Assembly (NCBI RefSeq): GCF_014843845.1 | Contig: NZ_JHQS01000046.1 | Coordinates: 50,694-114,693, forward strand | DNA: 64,000 nucleotides | Direction: 5' to 3' | DNA from: Mesorhizobium amorphae | GTDB lineage: Bacteria > Pseudomonadota > Alphaproteobacteria > Rhizobiales > Rhizobiaceae | In this document: piece by piece, positions 7,954-16,950 of the stretch | How positions within the stretch are numbered: the stretch's first letter is position 1 | Layout: each line of letters begins with the position of its first letter | Program-made: the position numbers and the translations under genes | The notes under the pieces: generated by a model | The model's input: the letters and a program-made list of their open reading frames with translations, nothing else | Databases searched by the model: none | What the model was told of the DNA's origin: nothing

Positions 7954-9168
7954 ATGACCGAGCCCGCCGCAGGCGTCATCGACGCTACTGCTCTCGACTC
8001 TTCCGAAACCGAGGAACGATCCGAACCGGCGTGGGGCGCGGTGGTGTCGCTGGCGCTCGGCGTGTTCGGCCTGGTGACCGCCGAATTCCTGCCCGCCAGC
8101 CTGCTGACGCGGCTGGCGCAGGATCTCGGCATCACCGAGGGTGCGGCCGGGCAGGCGGTGACGGCGACGGCCGTCGTCGGGGCGATCGCGGCGCCGACCA
8201 TGGCCATCGTCACCAAGCGGCTCGACCGCAGGCTGGTCATGTGGGGGCTGACGGTGCTGCTGATCGTCTCGAACCTGCTCGCCGCCTTCGCGTCGTCGCT
8301 TCCTGTGCTGCTTGCGGCCCGCGTCGTTCTTGGCGTCGCCCTCGGCGGCTTCTGGTCGATGTCGGCGGCGATGGCGATGCGGCTGGTGCCGATGCGACTG
8401 ATGCCGCGCGCCATGTCGATCATCCTCACCGGCGTTTCGGTCGCCACCGTCACCGCGGCCCCGGTCGGCGCCTATGTCGGTGATGTCTGGGGCTGGCGGA
8501 CCGCCTTCATGATCGCGGCGATCGTCGGCGCGCTGGCGCTCTTGGTGCAGATCGCAACGCTTCCGAAGTTGCCGCCGGCCGGCGTGGCAAGCTTCGGCAC
8601 CTTGCTGGAGGTGCTGAAGCGGCCGATGATCAGGGTGGCCTTGCTGGTCGTGCTGCTGGTCGCTTCGGGACACTTTGCCGGCTTCACCTATGTGCGCCCG
8701 TATCTAGAGCAGGTTCCCGTCCTGCCGATCGAAACGATCTCGCTCGTGCTTCTGGCCTACGGCATCGGCGGCTTCTTCGGCAATTTCGCCGGCGGCTTCA
8801 TGGCCGAGCGCAGCCTCAAGGCGGCGGTCGGCCTGGCGCCCCTGCTCATCGCACTGTCGGCCCTGGTGTTACTCACGCTCGGCGCCTCGCCGGTGATGGC
8901 GGCAATCGCGGTCGCCGCCTGGGGCTTTGCCTTCGGCGCGGTGCCGGTCGGCTTGCAGACCTGGCTGGTGCGCGCCGCACCCGACCAGGCCGAGAGCGCC
9001 GGCGGGCTGATGGTGGCGACGTTCCAGGTGGCGATCGCGCTGGGCGCCGTCTTCGGCGGATTGCTGGTCGATCACGCCGGCGTCGCCAGCGCCTTTGCCT
9101 ATTGCGGAACGGCGACGATGCTGGCGGCCCTGGTGGCCTTCCTGCTCGGCCCGAAGCGCGTAAGCTAG
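7954..9168 (+). CDS. MFS exporter, NepI/AraJ-like
   Basis: 404-aa inner-membrane proton-driven exporter with about 12 helices. The first helix has the FGLVTAEFLPASLLTRLAQDLGITEG pattern shared by the purine-nucleoside/arabinose efflux group (NepI, AraJ); the loop 2-3 motif is reduced to TKRLDRRLVMW. A 35-residue acidic N-terminal leader precedes the first helix. Start ATG 7954 has a GGAGAT ribosome-binding site. Probably regulated by the divergent AraC-type gene; substrate unknown. Confidence 0.85.
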   Translation: MTEPAAGVIDATALDSSETEERSEPAWGAVVSLALGVFGLVTAEFLPASLLTRLAQDLGITEGAAGQAVTATAVVGAIAAPTMAIVTKRLDRRLVMWGLTVLLIVSNLLAAFASSLPVLLAARVVLGVALGGFWSMSAAMAMRLVPMRLMPRAMSIILTGVSVATVTAAPVGAYVGDVWGWRTAFMIAAIVGALALLVQIATLPKLPPAGVASFGTLLEVLKRPMIRVALLVVLLVASGHFAGFTYVRPYLEQVPVLPIETISLVLLAYGIGGFFGNFAGGFMAERSLKAAVGLAPLLIALSALVLLTLGASPVMAAIAVAAWGFAFGAVPVGLQTWLVRAAPDQAESAGGLMVATFQVAIALGAVFGGLLVDHAGVASAFAYCGTATMLAALVAFLLGPKRVS

Positions 9169-9219
9169 GTCAACTGTCGACGCTCGACGCCTTCCACCAT
9201 CGATCGGCCCGATACCCGG

Positions 9220-9801
9220 CTACGGGTTTCGGGCTGAAATCGCCGCCACGAAACGCTTCAGGCTGTGCTCGACATAGGCGGTCAGCTCCCTATCGGGGTC
9301 AAAGCTCCACCACAGCAGCGAGCCCTGCCAGTGCGACGCCATCAGCAGGCCGATATCCCCGGGCATGTCGGGCACATCGGCGAAGCAGCCGGCGAGCGCC
9401 TTGCTGAGCACCGCCTTCCAGGCGGCGCCGCGCGCCCGCAGCACGGGATCGCGCAGATCCTCGCGCAGGACGAGCAGACCTTCAGCACAGGATTCGATAT
9501 CGCCGTAGTCCTCGGACAAGGCGACCAGCAACTGGATGGCCCCGGCCGGAGTTTTGGGAGCCGAGCCGGCAAGCTCCTCGGTTTTCCGGTCGAGCCCATC
9601 CCAGGCGTAAAGCAGGGTGCGTTGCTTCAGCTGTGCCTTGCTCTTGAAGCGCTGCACCAGCGTCGCCCCCGAAAGACCGCATGCCCGTGCCAGTCGCTCG
9701 AAAGTCAGCGCTTCCGGGCCATCGGCATGGATCAGCCGGTACGCGGCCTCCAGCACCTGCTCGTCGGGTTGGGTTTTTGGCCGGGTCATCTTGACATCCA
9801 T
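9220..9801 (-). CDS. TetR-family transcriptional repressor
   Basis: 193 aa from ATG 9801 (ATG 9789 is possible). The N-terminal helix-turn-helix is LTFERLARACGLSGATLVQRFKSKAQL, about residues 33-60. The C-terminal domain is variable, as expected. It is divergent from the SDR gene at 9888, and two inverted repeats lie in the 86-bp gap, one touching its own start. Repression of itself and the SDR is the likely arrangement. Confidence 0.88.
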   Translation of the reverse strand: MDVKMTRPKTQPDEQVLEAAYRLIHADGPEALTFERLARACGLSGATLVQRFKSKAQLKQRTLLYAWDGLDRKTEELAGSAPKTPAGAIQLLVALSEDYGDIESCAEGLLVLREDLRDPVLRARGAAWKAVLSKALAGCFADVPDMPGDIGLLMASHWQGSLLWWSFDPDRELTAYVEHSLKRFVAAISARNP

Positions 9802-9830
9802 TCATTAACGAATGATCATTTATAAATGAT
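9802..9830. promoter_or_regulatory. Two overlapping inverted repeats, probable TetR operator
   Basis: TCATT-AACG-AATGA (9802-9815) and the perfect 16-bp palindrome ATCATTTATAAATGAT (9815-9830) share the ATGA/TCAT half-site and lie between the divergent TetR and SDR genes, adjacent to the TetR start codon. Confidence 0.6.
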
Positions 9831-9887
9831 TGGCGAAGCGAAAGCCAGTCCGGTTTGTTTCGATGAGTCGTTTTTTGGGAGGGTTTC

Positions 9888-10796
9888 ATGACGCTTGAAG
9901 GAAAAGTCGCGCTTGTCGCCGGCGCAACGCGCGGCGCGGGCCGCGGCATAGCGGTCGAACTGGGTGCGGCTGGCGCCACCGTCTATGTGACCGGCAGGTC
10001 GACGCGCGGCAATCCATCCGAATATGCCCGTCCTGAAACCATCGAGGAGACGGCGGAACTGGTGACTGCGCAAGGCGGTAAGGGCATCGCCGTCCGGGTC
10101 GATCACCTGATCGCCGAGGAGGTACGCGAGCTGGTCGAGCGCATCCGCGCCGAACAGGGCCACCTCGACATCCTGGTCAACGACCTGTGGGGCGGCGAAA
10201 AACTGTTCGAATGGAACAAGCCGGTCTGGGAGCACAATCTCGACAACGGCTTGCGCCTGCTGCGCCTGGCGATCGACACGCATTTGATCACGGCGCACCA
10301 TGCGCTGCCGCTGCTGATCGAGCGGCCGGGCGGACTGCATGTCGAAGTCACCGACGGAACTGCCGAATACAATGCCGACCACTACCGGCTGTCGCCCTTC
10401 TATGATCTCGCCAAGGTCGCGGCGACGCGCATGGCATGGGCGCACGCCAAGGACCTCGCGCCGCATGGCGCTACTTCGGTTTGCCTGACGCCGGGCTGGC
10501 TGCGGTCCGAAATGATGCTGGAGGCGTTCGGCGTCACCGAAGAGAACTGGCGCGACGCGACCGCGAAGGTGCCGCACTTCATCATCTCGGAGACGCCGCG
10601 CTTCATTGGCCGCGCGATAGCGGCACTGGCGGCGGACCCGGAGCGCTCACGCTGGAACGGACAGTCGCTGTCCAGCGGCGGGCTGGCGCAGGTCTATGGC
10701 TTCACTGATCTCGACGGCTCACGCCCGGATGCTTGGCGCTATGTTCCGGAAGTTCAGGACGCCGGCAAGCCGGCCGACGCGACGGGATACCGGTAG
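9888..10796 (+). CDS. SDR-family oxidoreductase
   Basis: 302-aa short-chain dehydrogenase/reductase. The nucleotide-binding motif is GATRGAGRGIA (residues 12-22), followed by TGRSTRG, which favours NADP(H). The active-site Tyr-Lys pair is in YDLAK near residue 170. The strand with LHVEVTDG holds the place of the catalytic Ser region without a classical Ser, so activity is not certain. Similar long SDRs have no assigned substrate. Divergent from, and probably controlled by, the TetR gene. Confidence 0.85.
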   Translation: MTLEGKVALVAGATRGAGRGIAVELGAAGATVYVTGRSTRGNPSEYARPETIEETAELVTAQGGKGIAVRVDHLIAEEVRELVERIRAEQGHLDILVNDLWGGEKLFEWNKPVWEHNLDNGLRLLRLAIDTHLITAHHALPLLIERPGGLHVEVTDGTAEYNADHYRLSPFYDLAKVAATRMAWAHAKDLAPHGATSVCLTPGWLRSEMMLEAFGVTEENWRDATAKVPHFIISETPRFIGRAIAALAADPERSRWNGQSLSSGGLAQVYGFTDLDGSRPDAWRYVPEVQDAGKPADATGYR

Positions 10797-10818
10797 AAGA
10801 GCGCGAACCGCTTCGGCG

Positions 10819-11166
10819 TCAGGCAGAGCGGCCGTCGAAATCGATCGCTGGCACTATGGCAAGGTCGATATCGTCGAGGCAGTTGATGTTGATGTAGGCG
10901 CTGCGTTCGCTCCCTTCGCTGACGTCCTCGGCGAAAGGGTGGATGCCGCAGGTCCGGCAAAAGCGATGGGCGATTGCCTTGCTGCCGAATGTGTAGCGGC
11001 CGAGATCGTCGCCCCAGGCGAGCATCCGCAATTTCTGGTGCGGCACGGCCCACAGCAGCGCGCCCTTGCGCGAGCAGATCGAGCAGTTGCAGCGCACGGC
11101 ACCGCCAAGCTCGCCCTCCACCTCGAACGCCACCTTGCCGCAATGGCAGCTGCCTTTGTGGAGCAT
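10819..11166 (-). CDS. GFA/CENP-V family zinc protein
   Basis: 115 aa with the family's zinc-binding cysteines: GSCHCGKVAFEV near the N-terminus, RCNCSICSRKGALLWAVP in the middle, and FCRTCGIHPFAE near residue 70. This is the fold of glutathione-dependent formaldehyde-activating enzyme; most family members of this size lack a proven substrate. Monocistronic, convergent with the SDR gene and divergent from the amidase. Confidence 0.88.
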   Translation of the reverse strand: MLHKGSCHCGKVAFEVEGELGGAVRCNCSICSRKGALLWAVPHQKLRMLAWGDDLGRYTFGSKAIAHRFCRTCGIHPFAEDVSEGSERSAYININCLDDIDLAIVPAIDFDGRSA

Positions 11167-11291
11167 CGTGTCTTCCTTTCTCGTCGCTTCGGCAGGTGCA
11201 AACGCAGGCTTACCGGGTTATCCCTTCGCGTAGGCCACAAGCTGGCCGCTGCCTTAAAGACGTTGCAGCCTTCCGGAGTCCGACACCGAAA

Positions 11292-12587
11292 ATGCCATCC
11301 GCCCGCGACCGTCTCGAAACCATCCTTTCGCGCCTTGCCGATCGGGCCGCGGATGAGAAGGTCTACACGAAGTTGTATGTCGAGGCAGCGCGCGCAGCGG
11401 CTGATGCGGCCGACGCCCGCCGAGAGGCCGGCGTGAGCCTTGGACCGCTCGACGGTGCGATCGTCTCGATCAAGGATCTGTTCGACGTTGCCGGCGAGCC
11501 GACCACGGCAGGCTCGCTCATGCTGGCCAATGCAGCGCCTGCGCCGCGCGATGCCGTTATCGTGCGGCGGCTGCGGCAAGCCGGAGCGGTCATCTTCGGC
11601 AAGACCAACATGACCGAGTTCGCCTTCACCGCGATCGGCGACAATCTGCACTACGGCATACCGGGCAACGCGACCGATGCCAGCTTGATCCCAGGCGGCT
11701 CGTCGTCCGGCGCCGGCGTTGCGGTAGCCGAAGATACGAGCGAGATCTCGATCGGCTCGGACACCGGCGGCTCGGTGCGCATTCCGGCCTCGCTCAATGG
11801 CGTCGTCGGGTTCAAGCCGACGGGGCGGCGCGTGCCGCGCGACGGGGCGTTTCCGTTGTCGGCGACGCTGGACTCGATCGGACCGCTCGCCCGCAGCGTC
11901 GCCCAATGCGCGGCTGCCGACGCGGTGATGGCCGGTGAGGAGCCTGCCCTGCTGATTCCGGCCTCGCTTGCCGGCCTGCGCATCGGCATTCCGCGCGGCG
12001 TGCTGTTCGACGAGACTGAAGGTGAGGTGGCGACAGCGTTCGATGGGTGCCTTCGCAAGGTCGAGCTGGCCGGCGCACGGGTCGCGGACCTGTCGATCGA
12101 CGATTTGCTGGCAGACATGCGCGCGGCGACCAAGCGGAGCACAATCGCGGCGATGGAAGGCGCCGAAGTCCATGCCGAGTGGCTGGCGACGGGCGCATCG
12201 GTCCCGGTCGACCCACATGTCAGCGGACCCTTGTCGCGCGCACTCGCCGTTCCCGCGTCCACCTATATCAGGACAATCCGCCGCCGAACGGCGTTGGCCG
12301 CCGCCATGGACGAGCGGCTGGCGTCGATCGATGTGCTCGCCTTGCCGACGACGCCTATCGTTGCACCGTCGATCGCCGCCATGGCCGGCGACGAAGCGCT
12401 GCGCGGCAGGGCAGAGGGGCTCTTGCTGCGCAACACGCAGGTCGCCAATCAATTCGACCTCTGCGCCATCTCGCTGCCGATGCCGGGAATGGCGCGACCG
12501 GTTGGGCTGATGCTGGTGGCGCGCAATGGCCATGACCATCATCTGTTGCGGATTGCTGCTGAAGTGGAGTCACGGCTGGCCGCCTGA
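11292..12587 (+). CDS. Amidase-signature family hydrolase
   Basis: 431-aa amidase chosen from ATG 11292 (MPSARDRLETILSRLADRA); the open frame extends upstream to 10974 but that part lies antisense to the GFA gene and lacks family similarity. The catalytic Ser-cisSer-Lys triad is visible: Lys in VSIKDLFDVAG, the glycine/serine-rich PGGSSSGAGVAVA, and nucleophile region IGSDTGGSVRIPASLNG. It hydrolyses an amide bond; the family covers GatA-like, allophanate and other amidases, and neighbours give no substrate clue. Confidence 0.88.
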   Translation: MPSARDRLETILSRLADRAADEKVYTKLYVEAARAAADAADARREAGVSLGPLDGAIVSIKDLFDVAGEPTTAGSLMLANAAPAPRDAVIVRRLRQAGAVIFGKTNMTEFAFTAIGDNLHYGIPGNATDASLIPGGSSSGAGVAVAEDTSEISIGSDTGGSVRIPASLNGVVGFKPTGRRVPRDGAFPLSATLDSIGPLARSVAQCAAADAVMAGEEPALLIPASLAGLRIGIPRGVLFDETEGEVATAFDGCLRKVELAGARVADLSIDDLLADMRAATKRSTIAAMEGAEVHAEWLATGASVPVDPHVSGPLSRALAVPASTYIRTIRRRTALAAAMDERLASIDVLALPTTPIVAPSIAAMAGDEALRGRAEGLLLRNTQVANQFDLCAISLPMPGMARPVGLMLVARNGHDHHLLRIAAEVESRLAA

Positions 12588-12614
12588 TCGACAGCCCACA
12601 GCAAAGTCGGGGAA

Positions 12615-12812
12615 TTAACGCGGCGAGCAATGTTTGCGCTCGCTCGCCTTGGCGGCGCGTTCGATGCGGGTGGCGACCAGCCAGGGCAGATCGTATTCCT
12701 CGCCGCGATGCTGGATCGATCCTCTGACGACGATCTTTCCCGCGTAAAGCCTGTCCGAGTGATCGGCTGCGGCTCTATCCAGCACCGACAATCGGTTGGT
12801 GTCGATCGCCAC
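12615..12812 (-). CDS. Small hypothetical protein at the end of the epimerase/dehydratase operon
   Basis: 65 aa from GTG 12812, 13 bases after the stop of the dehydrogenase gene. Third codon positions are mostly G/C, as in neighbouring real genes, and the sequence has folded-protein character (LYAGKIVVRGSIQHRGEEYD and DLPWLVATRIERAAKASERK). I do not recognise a family. It could be the last gene of the operon that starts at 16665. The start is uncertain because the frame stays open a little upstream. Confidence 0.45.
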   Translation of the reverse strand: MAIDTNRLSVLDRAAADHSDRLYAGKIVVRGSIQHRGEEYDLPWLVATRIERAAKASERKHCSPR

Positions 12813-12825
12813 GCCCTCAATAACC

Positions 12826-13824
12826 TTACCGGCGGCGATGCATCTGTGCGTCGGCCGGAAAGCGGCGCCGGTATTGCTGGACCACTTCCGGGTTGCGCAA
12901 ATTGACCGGCAATTTGTTGGCCAGCACCAGCAGCGCCTCGCCGGCGGCGCCGGTGCCCATGCGCATCATCGATTCCTCGGTGATCCCGGCCATATGCGGG
13001 GTGATGATGACATTGTCGAAGCCGAAATAGGGGTGGCCGGGCGGCAGCGGCTGCGTCGCAAAGACATCGAGCGCCGCGCCGCCGATGCGACCTTCCCGCA
13101 AGGCCTCGATCAGCGCGTCATCGTCGACCACCGGCCCGCGTGAGACGTTGATCAGCAGCGCACTCGGCTTCATGCGGGCGATGCGCTCGCGGCTGACCAG
13201 GCCGCGCGTCTCCTCCGTCAGCGGGCAGCACAGAACGATGATGTCGCTCTGCTCGACCAGCGCGTCGATCGACAGGAAACCGACCCTGTCGGGCGCCGGC
13301 CGCATGCTGCGCGTCGTCGCCACGACGTTGAGGTCGAAGCCGTGCGCGGCGATGTGGCCGACCGCCTGGCCGACGGCGCCGAGGCCGACAATGCCGACGG
13401 TCTTGCCGGCGAGTTCGCTGTTGGCGTTGGCGTGCTCGCGGCCGGCGAGCCAGCCCTTTGCGCGCAGATCGCGGTCAACCATGCGAAAGCGTCGAAAGAG
13501 GGCCAGCGTCACGAACATCACATGTTCGGCGACCGAGCGCGCGTTGACCGCCGGCACGTTCGCCACCAGCACGCCCGCGGCGGTGGCCGCCTCCATCGGG
13601 ATCATGTCGAGGCCGGCGCCATGTCGGATCGCGGCGCGCAGCTTCGCAGCGCCTTCGAAAAGCGCCGGCGGCAGAGGCGCGCGGACAATGACGATGTCGG
13701 CGTCCTTGGCTTCTGCGGCGAGCGTCCTGGCATCGAGGGCGGAGGCGACGACGAGCCTGCCGGCCCCGACCAGCATGGCCGTGGCGCGCGGGTGCAGCGG
13801 ATGCGTCGACAGGATTTTGGGCAT
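12826..13824 (-). CDS. D-isomer-specific 2-hydroxyacid dehydrogenase
   Basis: 332-aa NAD(P)-dependent oxidoreductase acting on 2-hydroxy/2-oxo acids in the cytoplasm. Rossmann motif GLGAVGQAVGHIAAHGFD is near residue 150. The catalytic Arg lies in INVSRGPVVDDDAL, the Glu in the helix after it, and the catalytic His in TPHMAGITEES. Start ATG 13824. It follows the FadR-type regulator by 8 bases, in an operon with an enolase-superfamily dehydratase, so it may reduce or oxidise the 2-oxo acid produced there (inference). Confidence 0.88.
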   Translation of the reverse strand: MPKILSTHPLHPRATAMLVGAGRLVVASALDARTLAAEAKDADIVIVRAPLPPALFEGAAKLRAAIRHGAGLDMIPMEAATAAGVLVANVPAVNARSVAEHVMFVTLALFRRFRMVDRDLRAKGWLAGREHANANSELAGKTVGIVGLGAVGQAVGHIAAHGFDLNVVATTRSMRPAPDRVGFLSIDALVEQSDIIVLCCPLTEETRGLVSRERIARMKPSALLINVSRGPVVDDDALIEALREGRIGGAALDVFATQPLPPGHPYFGFDNVIITPHMAGITEESMMRMGTGAAGEALLVLANKLPVNLRNPEVVQQYRRRFPADAQMHRRR

Positions 13825-13832
13825 CTTTCGCG

Positions 13833-14549
13833 TCAGGCCTTTTCGAGCACCGGGCTCGGAGGCTCGGCCGCCTTGCCGCCGATCAGCCCTTTCCAATAGC
13901 TCTCCGCGCCCTGCAGGTGGGCGCTCATCAGCGCCTGGGCGAGATTGCCGTCGCGGCGCAGCAGCGCCTCGTAGATCTGGATGTGCTCGGCATGCGAGCG
14001 CACGCTGCGTTCGGGATCGTTGAAATAGATCGGCAGGCGCAGCTCCCCCATCAGATAGTAGACGCTGCAGATGTTGTGGAAGACGCTGTTCTTGGTGGCG
14101 CGCACGATCTCGAGGTGGAATTCGCGGTCTTCCCTGGCGAGGCCCTCGCCGGCCGCGATGCGTTCCTCCGAAGCCTTCAGGATCTCGCGCAGCCGTTCGA
14201 AATTCTCCTCCGTGGCGCGCGAGCATGCGAGCTCGGCCGCCTTGATCTCGTGGATCTTGCGCAATTCGACCGTTTCGTAGATCTGCACCGGATCGAGCGG
14301 CAGGCCCGCGCGGGCGAAAAGCGCTAACGCTTCTACGCTGGCCTGCTTGGTATCGACATAGATGCCGGATTTGGCGCGGCGCTCGACGATGCGCATGGCT
14401 TCGAGGATCGCCAGCGCCTCGCGGATCTGGCCGCGGCTGACGCCGAAATGCTCCGCCAGTTCACGCTCCGACGGGGTTCGGCCTGTCTCCTTGTCCGAGT
14501 TGGAGAACAGATAGGCGGCGAGTTCGGCGAGAAGGTTCTTTTCTTTCAT
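13833..14549 (-). CDS. FadR-subfamily GntR transcriptional regulator (FCD domain)
   Basis: 238 aa. The winged helix-turn-helix is TPSERELAEHFGVSRGQIRE and following, residues 25-65. The C-terminal FCD effector domain has the metal/ligand pattern D..FH (REDREFHLEIV), H (SHAEHIQIYEAL) and H (MSAHLQGAESYW). It is embedded between the dehydratase and the dehydrogenase genes, so it is a local regulator. FadR-type operators lie in the promoter of this operon, the divergent operon and the ABC operon at 624. A sugar acid or sugar would be the likely ligand (inference). Confidence 0.9.
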   Translation of the reverse strand: MKEKNLLAELAAYLFSNSDKETGRTPSERELAEHFGVSRGQIREALAILEAMRIVERRAKSGIYVDTKQASVEALALFARAGLPLDPVQIYETVELRKIHEIKAAELACSRATEENFERLREILKASEERIAAGEGLAREDREFHLEIVRATKNSVFHNICSVYYLMGELRLPIYFNDPERSVRSHAEHIQIYEALLRRDGNLAQALMSAHLQGAESYWKGLIGGKAAEPPSPVLEKA

Positions 14550-14551
14550 CG

Positions 14552-15721
14552 TCAGCAGCGTTGCGCGTGCGCCTCCAGGAATCGTTCCGAAAGGGTGAAT
14601 CCCAAACCAGGCTTTTCAGGGATCGCTATCATACCGTCCTTTGCTTCGACAGTCTCTTCGATAAGATCATGGATCATCGGGTTGGCGCCGAGCGAATATT
14701 CGACTGTGAAGCTCGCCGGCGAAGCAGCGCAGACATGCAGCCCGGCAAAGAAGCAGGGCGCGCCGGCCCACAGATGCGGCGCAAAACGCAGGTTGAAGGC
14801 ACTGGCGATGGTGCCGATCTTCATCGCCTCGCTGATGCCGCCGCAAAAGGCCGGATCCGGCTGGAAGATGTCGGCGGATTTCAACACCGCGAGATCGCGA
14901 AAGGCATAGCGGGTCGCCTCGCTCTCGCCGGCAGCGATCGGGATGGAGCCGCTGGCGCGTACCTCCGCCATGCCGGGCTTGTCGTCGGCAATGACCGGCT
15001 CCTCGAACCAGGCCAGGTCGAGATCGGCGGCGAGATGCATGAAGCGCTTGGCCTCGGCGACCGTATAGGTGCCATGCGCGTCGACCATCAGCTCGACATC
15101 GGGGCCGAGCGCCTGCCTGGCGGCGCGGACGCGGGCGGCGGAAATATGCGGGGCGCCGTCCATGGCGCCGATGCGCATCTTCAGCGCCTTGAAGCCGCCC
15201 TTGGCGATGTAGGATTTGAGCTGGTCGCCGATGGCGTCGGCGGCAGCCCAGCCGCCGGACGCATAGGCCTGCATGCGCTCGACCTTGCGGCCGCCGAGCA
15301 GTCGCCACACCGGCTGGCCCAGCGACTTGCCGAGAATGTCCCAGAGCGCGATGTCGACGGCGCTGATCGCGGCCACACTCAAGCCGCGCCGCGCCAGTTG
15401 CGGCATGGCATGGCCGCCGTGGGCCGCGGTCTCGTGGCGCACGCCGTTATAGAGCATCTCCCAGATGACGCCGATGTCGGCCGGGTCGCGGCCGATCAAC
15501 TGCGGGGCGACCTCGTGGTTCAGCATGTGGACGAGGGCGCCGTAGCTGCCGGCGCTGCCGGCGGCGTTCTTGCCTTCGCCCCAGCCGACCAGGCCGTCAT
15601 CGGTCTCGATGCGCAGGATGGCGGCGTCGAACGTCGTCACCTGGCCGAAGTCGCTGCGATGCTGCCGCGCGACTTCGATCGGTATGCGAACCCACCATGC
15701 CTGGATCGTCTTGATGCGCAT
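14552..15721 (-). CDS. Enolase-superfamily (mandelate racemase subgroup) sugar-acid dehydratase-like enzyme
   Basis: 389 aa. N-terminal capping domain about residues 1-125, then the TIM-barrel. Metal ligands can be read as D in MVDAHGTYT, E in FEEPV and E in AAGES. The general-base residues appear as K-x-R in LKMRIG (in place of the more usual K-x-K) and a D...H dyad in FQPDPAFCGG and FAPHLW. Members abstract a proton next to a carboxylate; most are sugar-acid dehydratases giving 2-keto-3-deoxy acids. The substrate here is unknown. Second gene of the operon 16665-12615. Confidence 0.85.
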   Translation of the reverse strand: MRIKTIQAWWVRIPIEVARQHRSDFGQVTTFDAAILRIETDDGLVGWGEGKNAAGSAGSYGALVHMLNHEVAPQLIGRDPADIGVIWEMLYNGVRHETAAHGGHAMPQLARRGLSVAAISAVDIALWDILGKSLGQPVWRLLGGRKVERMQAYASGGWAAADAIGDQLKSYIAKGGFKALKMRIGAMDGAPHISAARVRAARQALGPDVELMVDAHGTYTVAEAKRFMHLAADLDLAWFEEPVIADDKPGMAEVRASGSIPIAAGESEATRYAFRDLAVLKSADIFQPDPAFCGGISEAMKIGTIASAFNLRFAPHLWAGAPCFFAGLHVCAASPASFTVEYSLGANPMIHDLIEETVEAKDGMIAIPEKPGLGFTLSERFLEAHAQRC

Positions 15722-15777
15722 GTTCTTTCCCGGCCCCGCCGCCGGCAGGCGGAAGGGCTCATTCCCAGTCGGAGCGG

Positions 15778-16665
15778 CTACTTGATCAGCGGCAGCAGGG
15801 TTTCGGCGGTGATGCGCATCTGGTCGGTGTAGAATTTCTCCGTCAGCACGCTGGAGCCGTGGTCCTGGATGAACTTCAGCTGTTCGGGCGAAATGTCGAC
15901 CGGGTGGCGCTCGACCATTTCGGGATAGGGTGCTGCCGGCGTGCGGTCGACGGGCGCCACGAACTCGTTGGTCAGTGCGCCGTCATAGCCGACTTCCTTC
16001 AGCGTGCGCACGATCTTCGGCCAGTCGATCTGGCCGAGGCCGGCGGCGAAGCGGTTGTTGTCGGCGACGTGGAAGTCGAACAGGCGCTTGCCGACCTGTC
16101 GGATGGCGTCATAGACGTTAAATTCTTCCATGTGGATGTGGTAGGCGTCGAGGCAGACGCCGCATTCAGGGCTGACCGCGTCGGCCAAGGCGAGGGCCTG
16201 GGCGCCGCGGTTGAACAGATAGGTCTCGAAGCGGTTGAGCGGCTCGACCGCGATCTTGACACCGACCTTCTTGGCATGGGTGAAGCATTCCCTGGTGGCG
16301 TCGACCACCCATCCCCACTCTTCCTCCTCGGTGCCGTCAGGCACCACCTTGCCGACGGTGGCGGGAACCAGCGTGATGATCTCTCCGTCGAGCTCGCTGA
16401 TCATGGTGAGCACGTCCTTGACGTACTGAACCGAGCGCTCGCGCTGACCCTGGTCCTTGGCGGCAAGGTTGCGCTCGCCCAGCATCAGCGTCACCGCGCC
16501 CCAGCAGCGAATGCCGTGCTCCTTCAAGAGCGCGCGCGTTTCCTTGGTCTTGTATTGCTCGGGTTCGCCGGAAATTTCGATCGACTCGTAGCCGAATTTC
16601 TTGATGCGCTTCAGCGTCGTTTCCAACGGCTCCGCCCGCATCCAGTTGTGTGTCGAAAGATGCAT
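15778..16665 (-). CDS. Sugar isomerase/epimerase, ketose 3-epimerase-like
   Basis: 295-aa TIM-barrel of the AP-endonuclease-2/xylose isomerase-like superfamily. The metal-site pattern of ketose 3-epimerases is present: Glu in AVEPLNRFETYLFN, Asp in CLDAYHIHMEE, His in DFHVADNNR, and Glu in LTNEFVAP. First gene of the leftward operon; start ATG 16665. It shares the catalytic pattern of the enzyme at 19552 but only distantly resembles it. Probably epimerises the imported sugar or a keto derivative. Confidence 0.85.
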   Translation of the reverse strand: MHLSTHNWMRAEPLETTLKRIKKFGYESIEISGEPEQYKTKETRALLKEHGIRCWGAVTLMLGERNLAAKDQGQRERSVQYVKDVLTMISELDGEIITLVPATVGKVVPDGTEEEEWGWVVDATRECFTHAKKVGVKIAVEPLNRFETYLFNRGAQALALADAVSPECGVCLDAYHIHMEEFNVYDAIRQVGKRLFDFHVADNNRFAAGLGQIDWPKIVRTLKEVGYDGALTNEFVAPVDRTPAAPYPEMVERHPVDISPEQLKFIQDHGSSVLTEKFYTDQMRITAETLLPLIK

Positions 16666-16770
16666 GGTCTATCCTTCCCAGAATTCGCCTGCCACGTTTC
16701 CCACGGCGTCCTCCAGCGAGGCCTGCCGCATGATTCCTCCCCAGCGGCGTTCCAGTGTTTTTTGACGAAC

Positions 16771-16781
16771 TGGTTCGACCA
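16771..16781. promoter_or_regulatory. Putative FadR-type operator, class A (second copy)
   Basis: TGGTTCGACCA, flanked as CTGGT-TCG-ACCAA. It matches the core of the repeat at 270-284 upstream of the ABC operon. It lies about 105 bp in front of the leftward operon. Confidence 0.6.
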
Positions 16782-16950
16782 ATTGGGCCTGATGGCAGGT
16801 CTACAGCAAATTCCCCTGAACGGCAAGAAGTCGCGATCCGCAACTCGCCGAGCTGGTTATTATATTGATTATATTAACGTATTTTCATAGTTTGTGATTG
16901 CGAACGATCCTGCTGGAGCGCGTTCCGCCGCTTGACCGATCGGCCGTATT

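Noticed and set aside
10854..12542. 562-aa open frame antisense to the amidase
   Set aside because: Shadow frame rich in Arg/His/Gln; its end also runs through the GFA gene in another frame. The amidase has full catalytic motifs.
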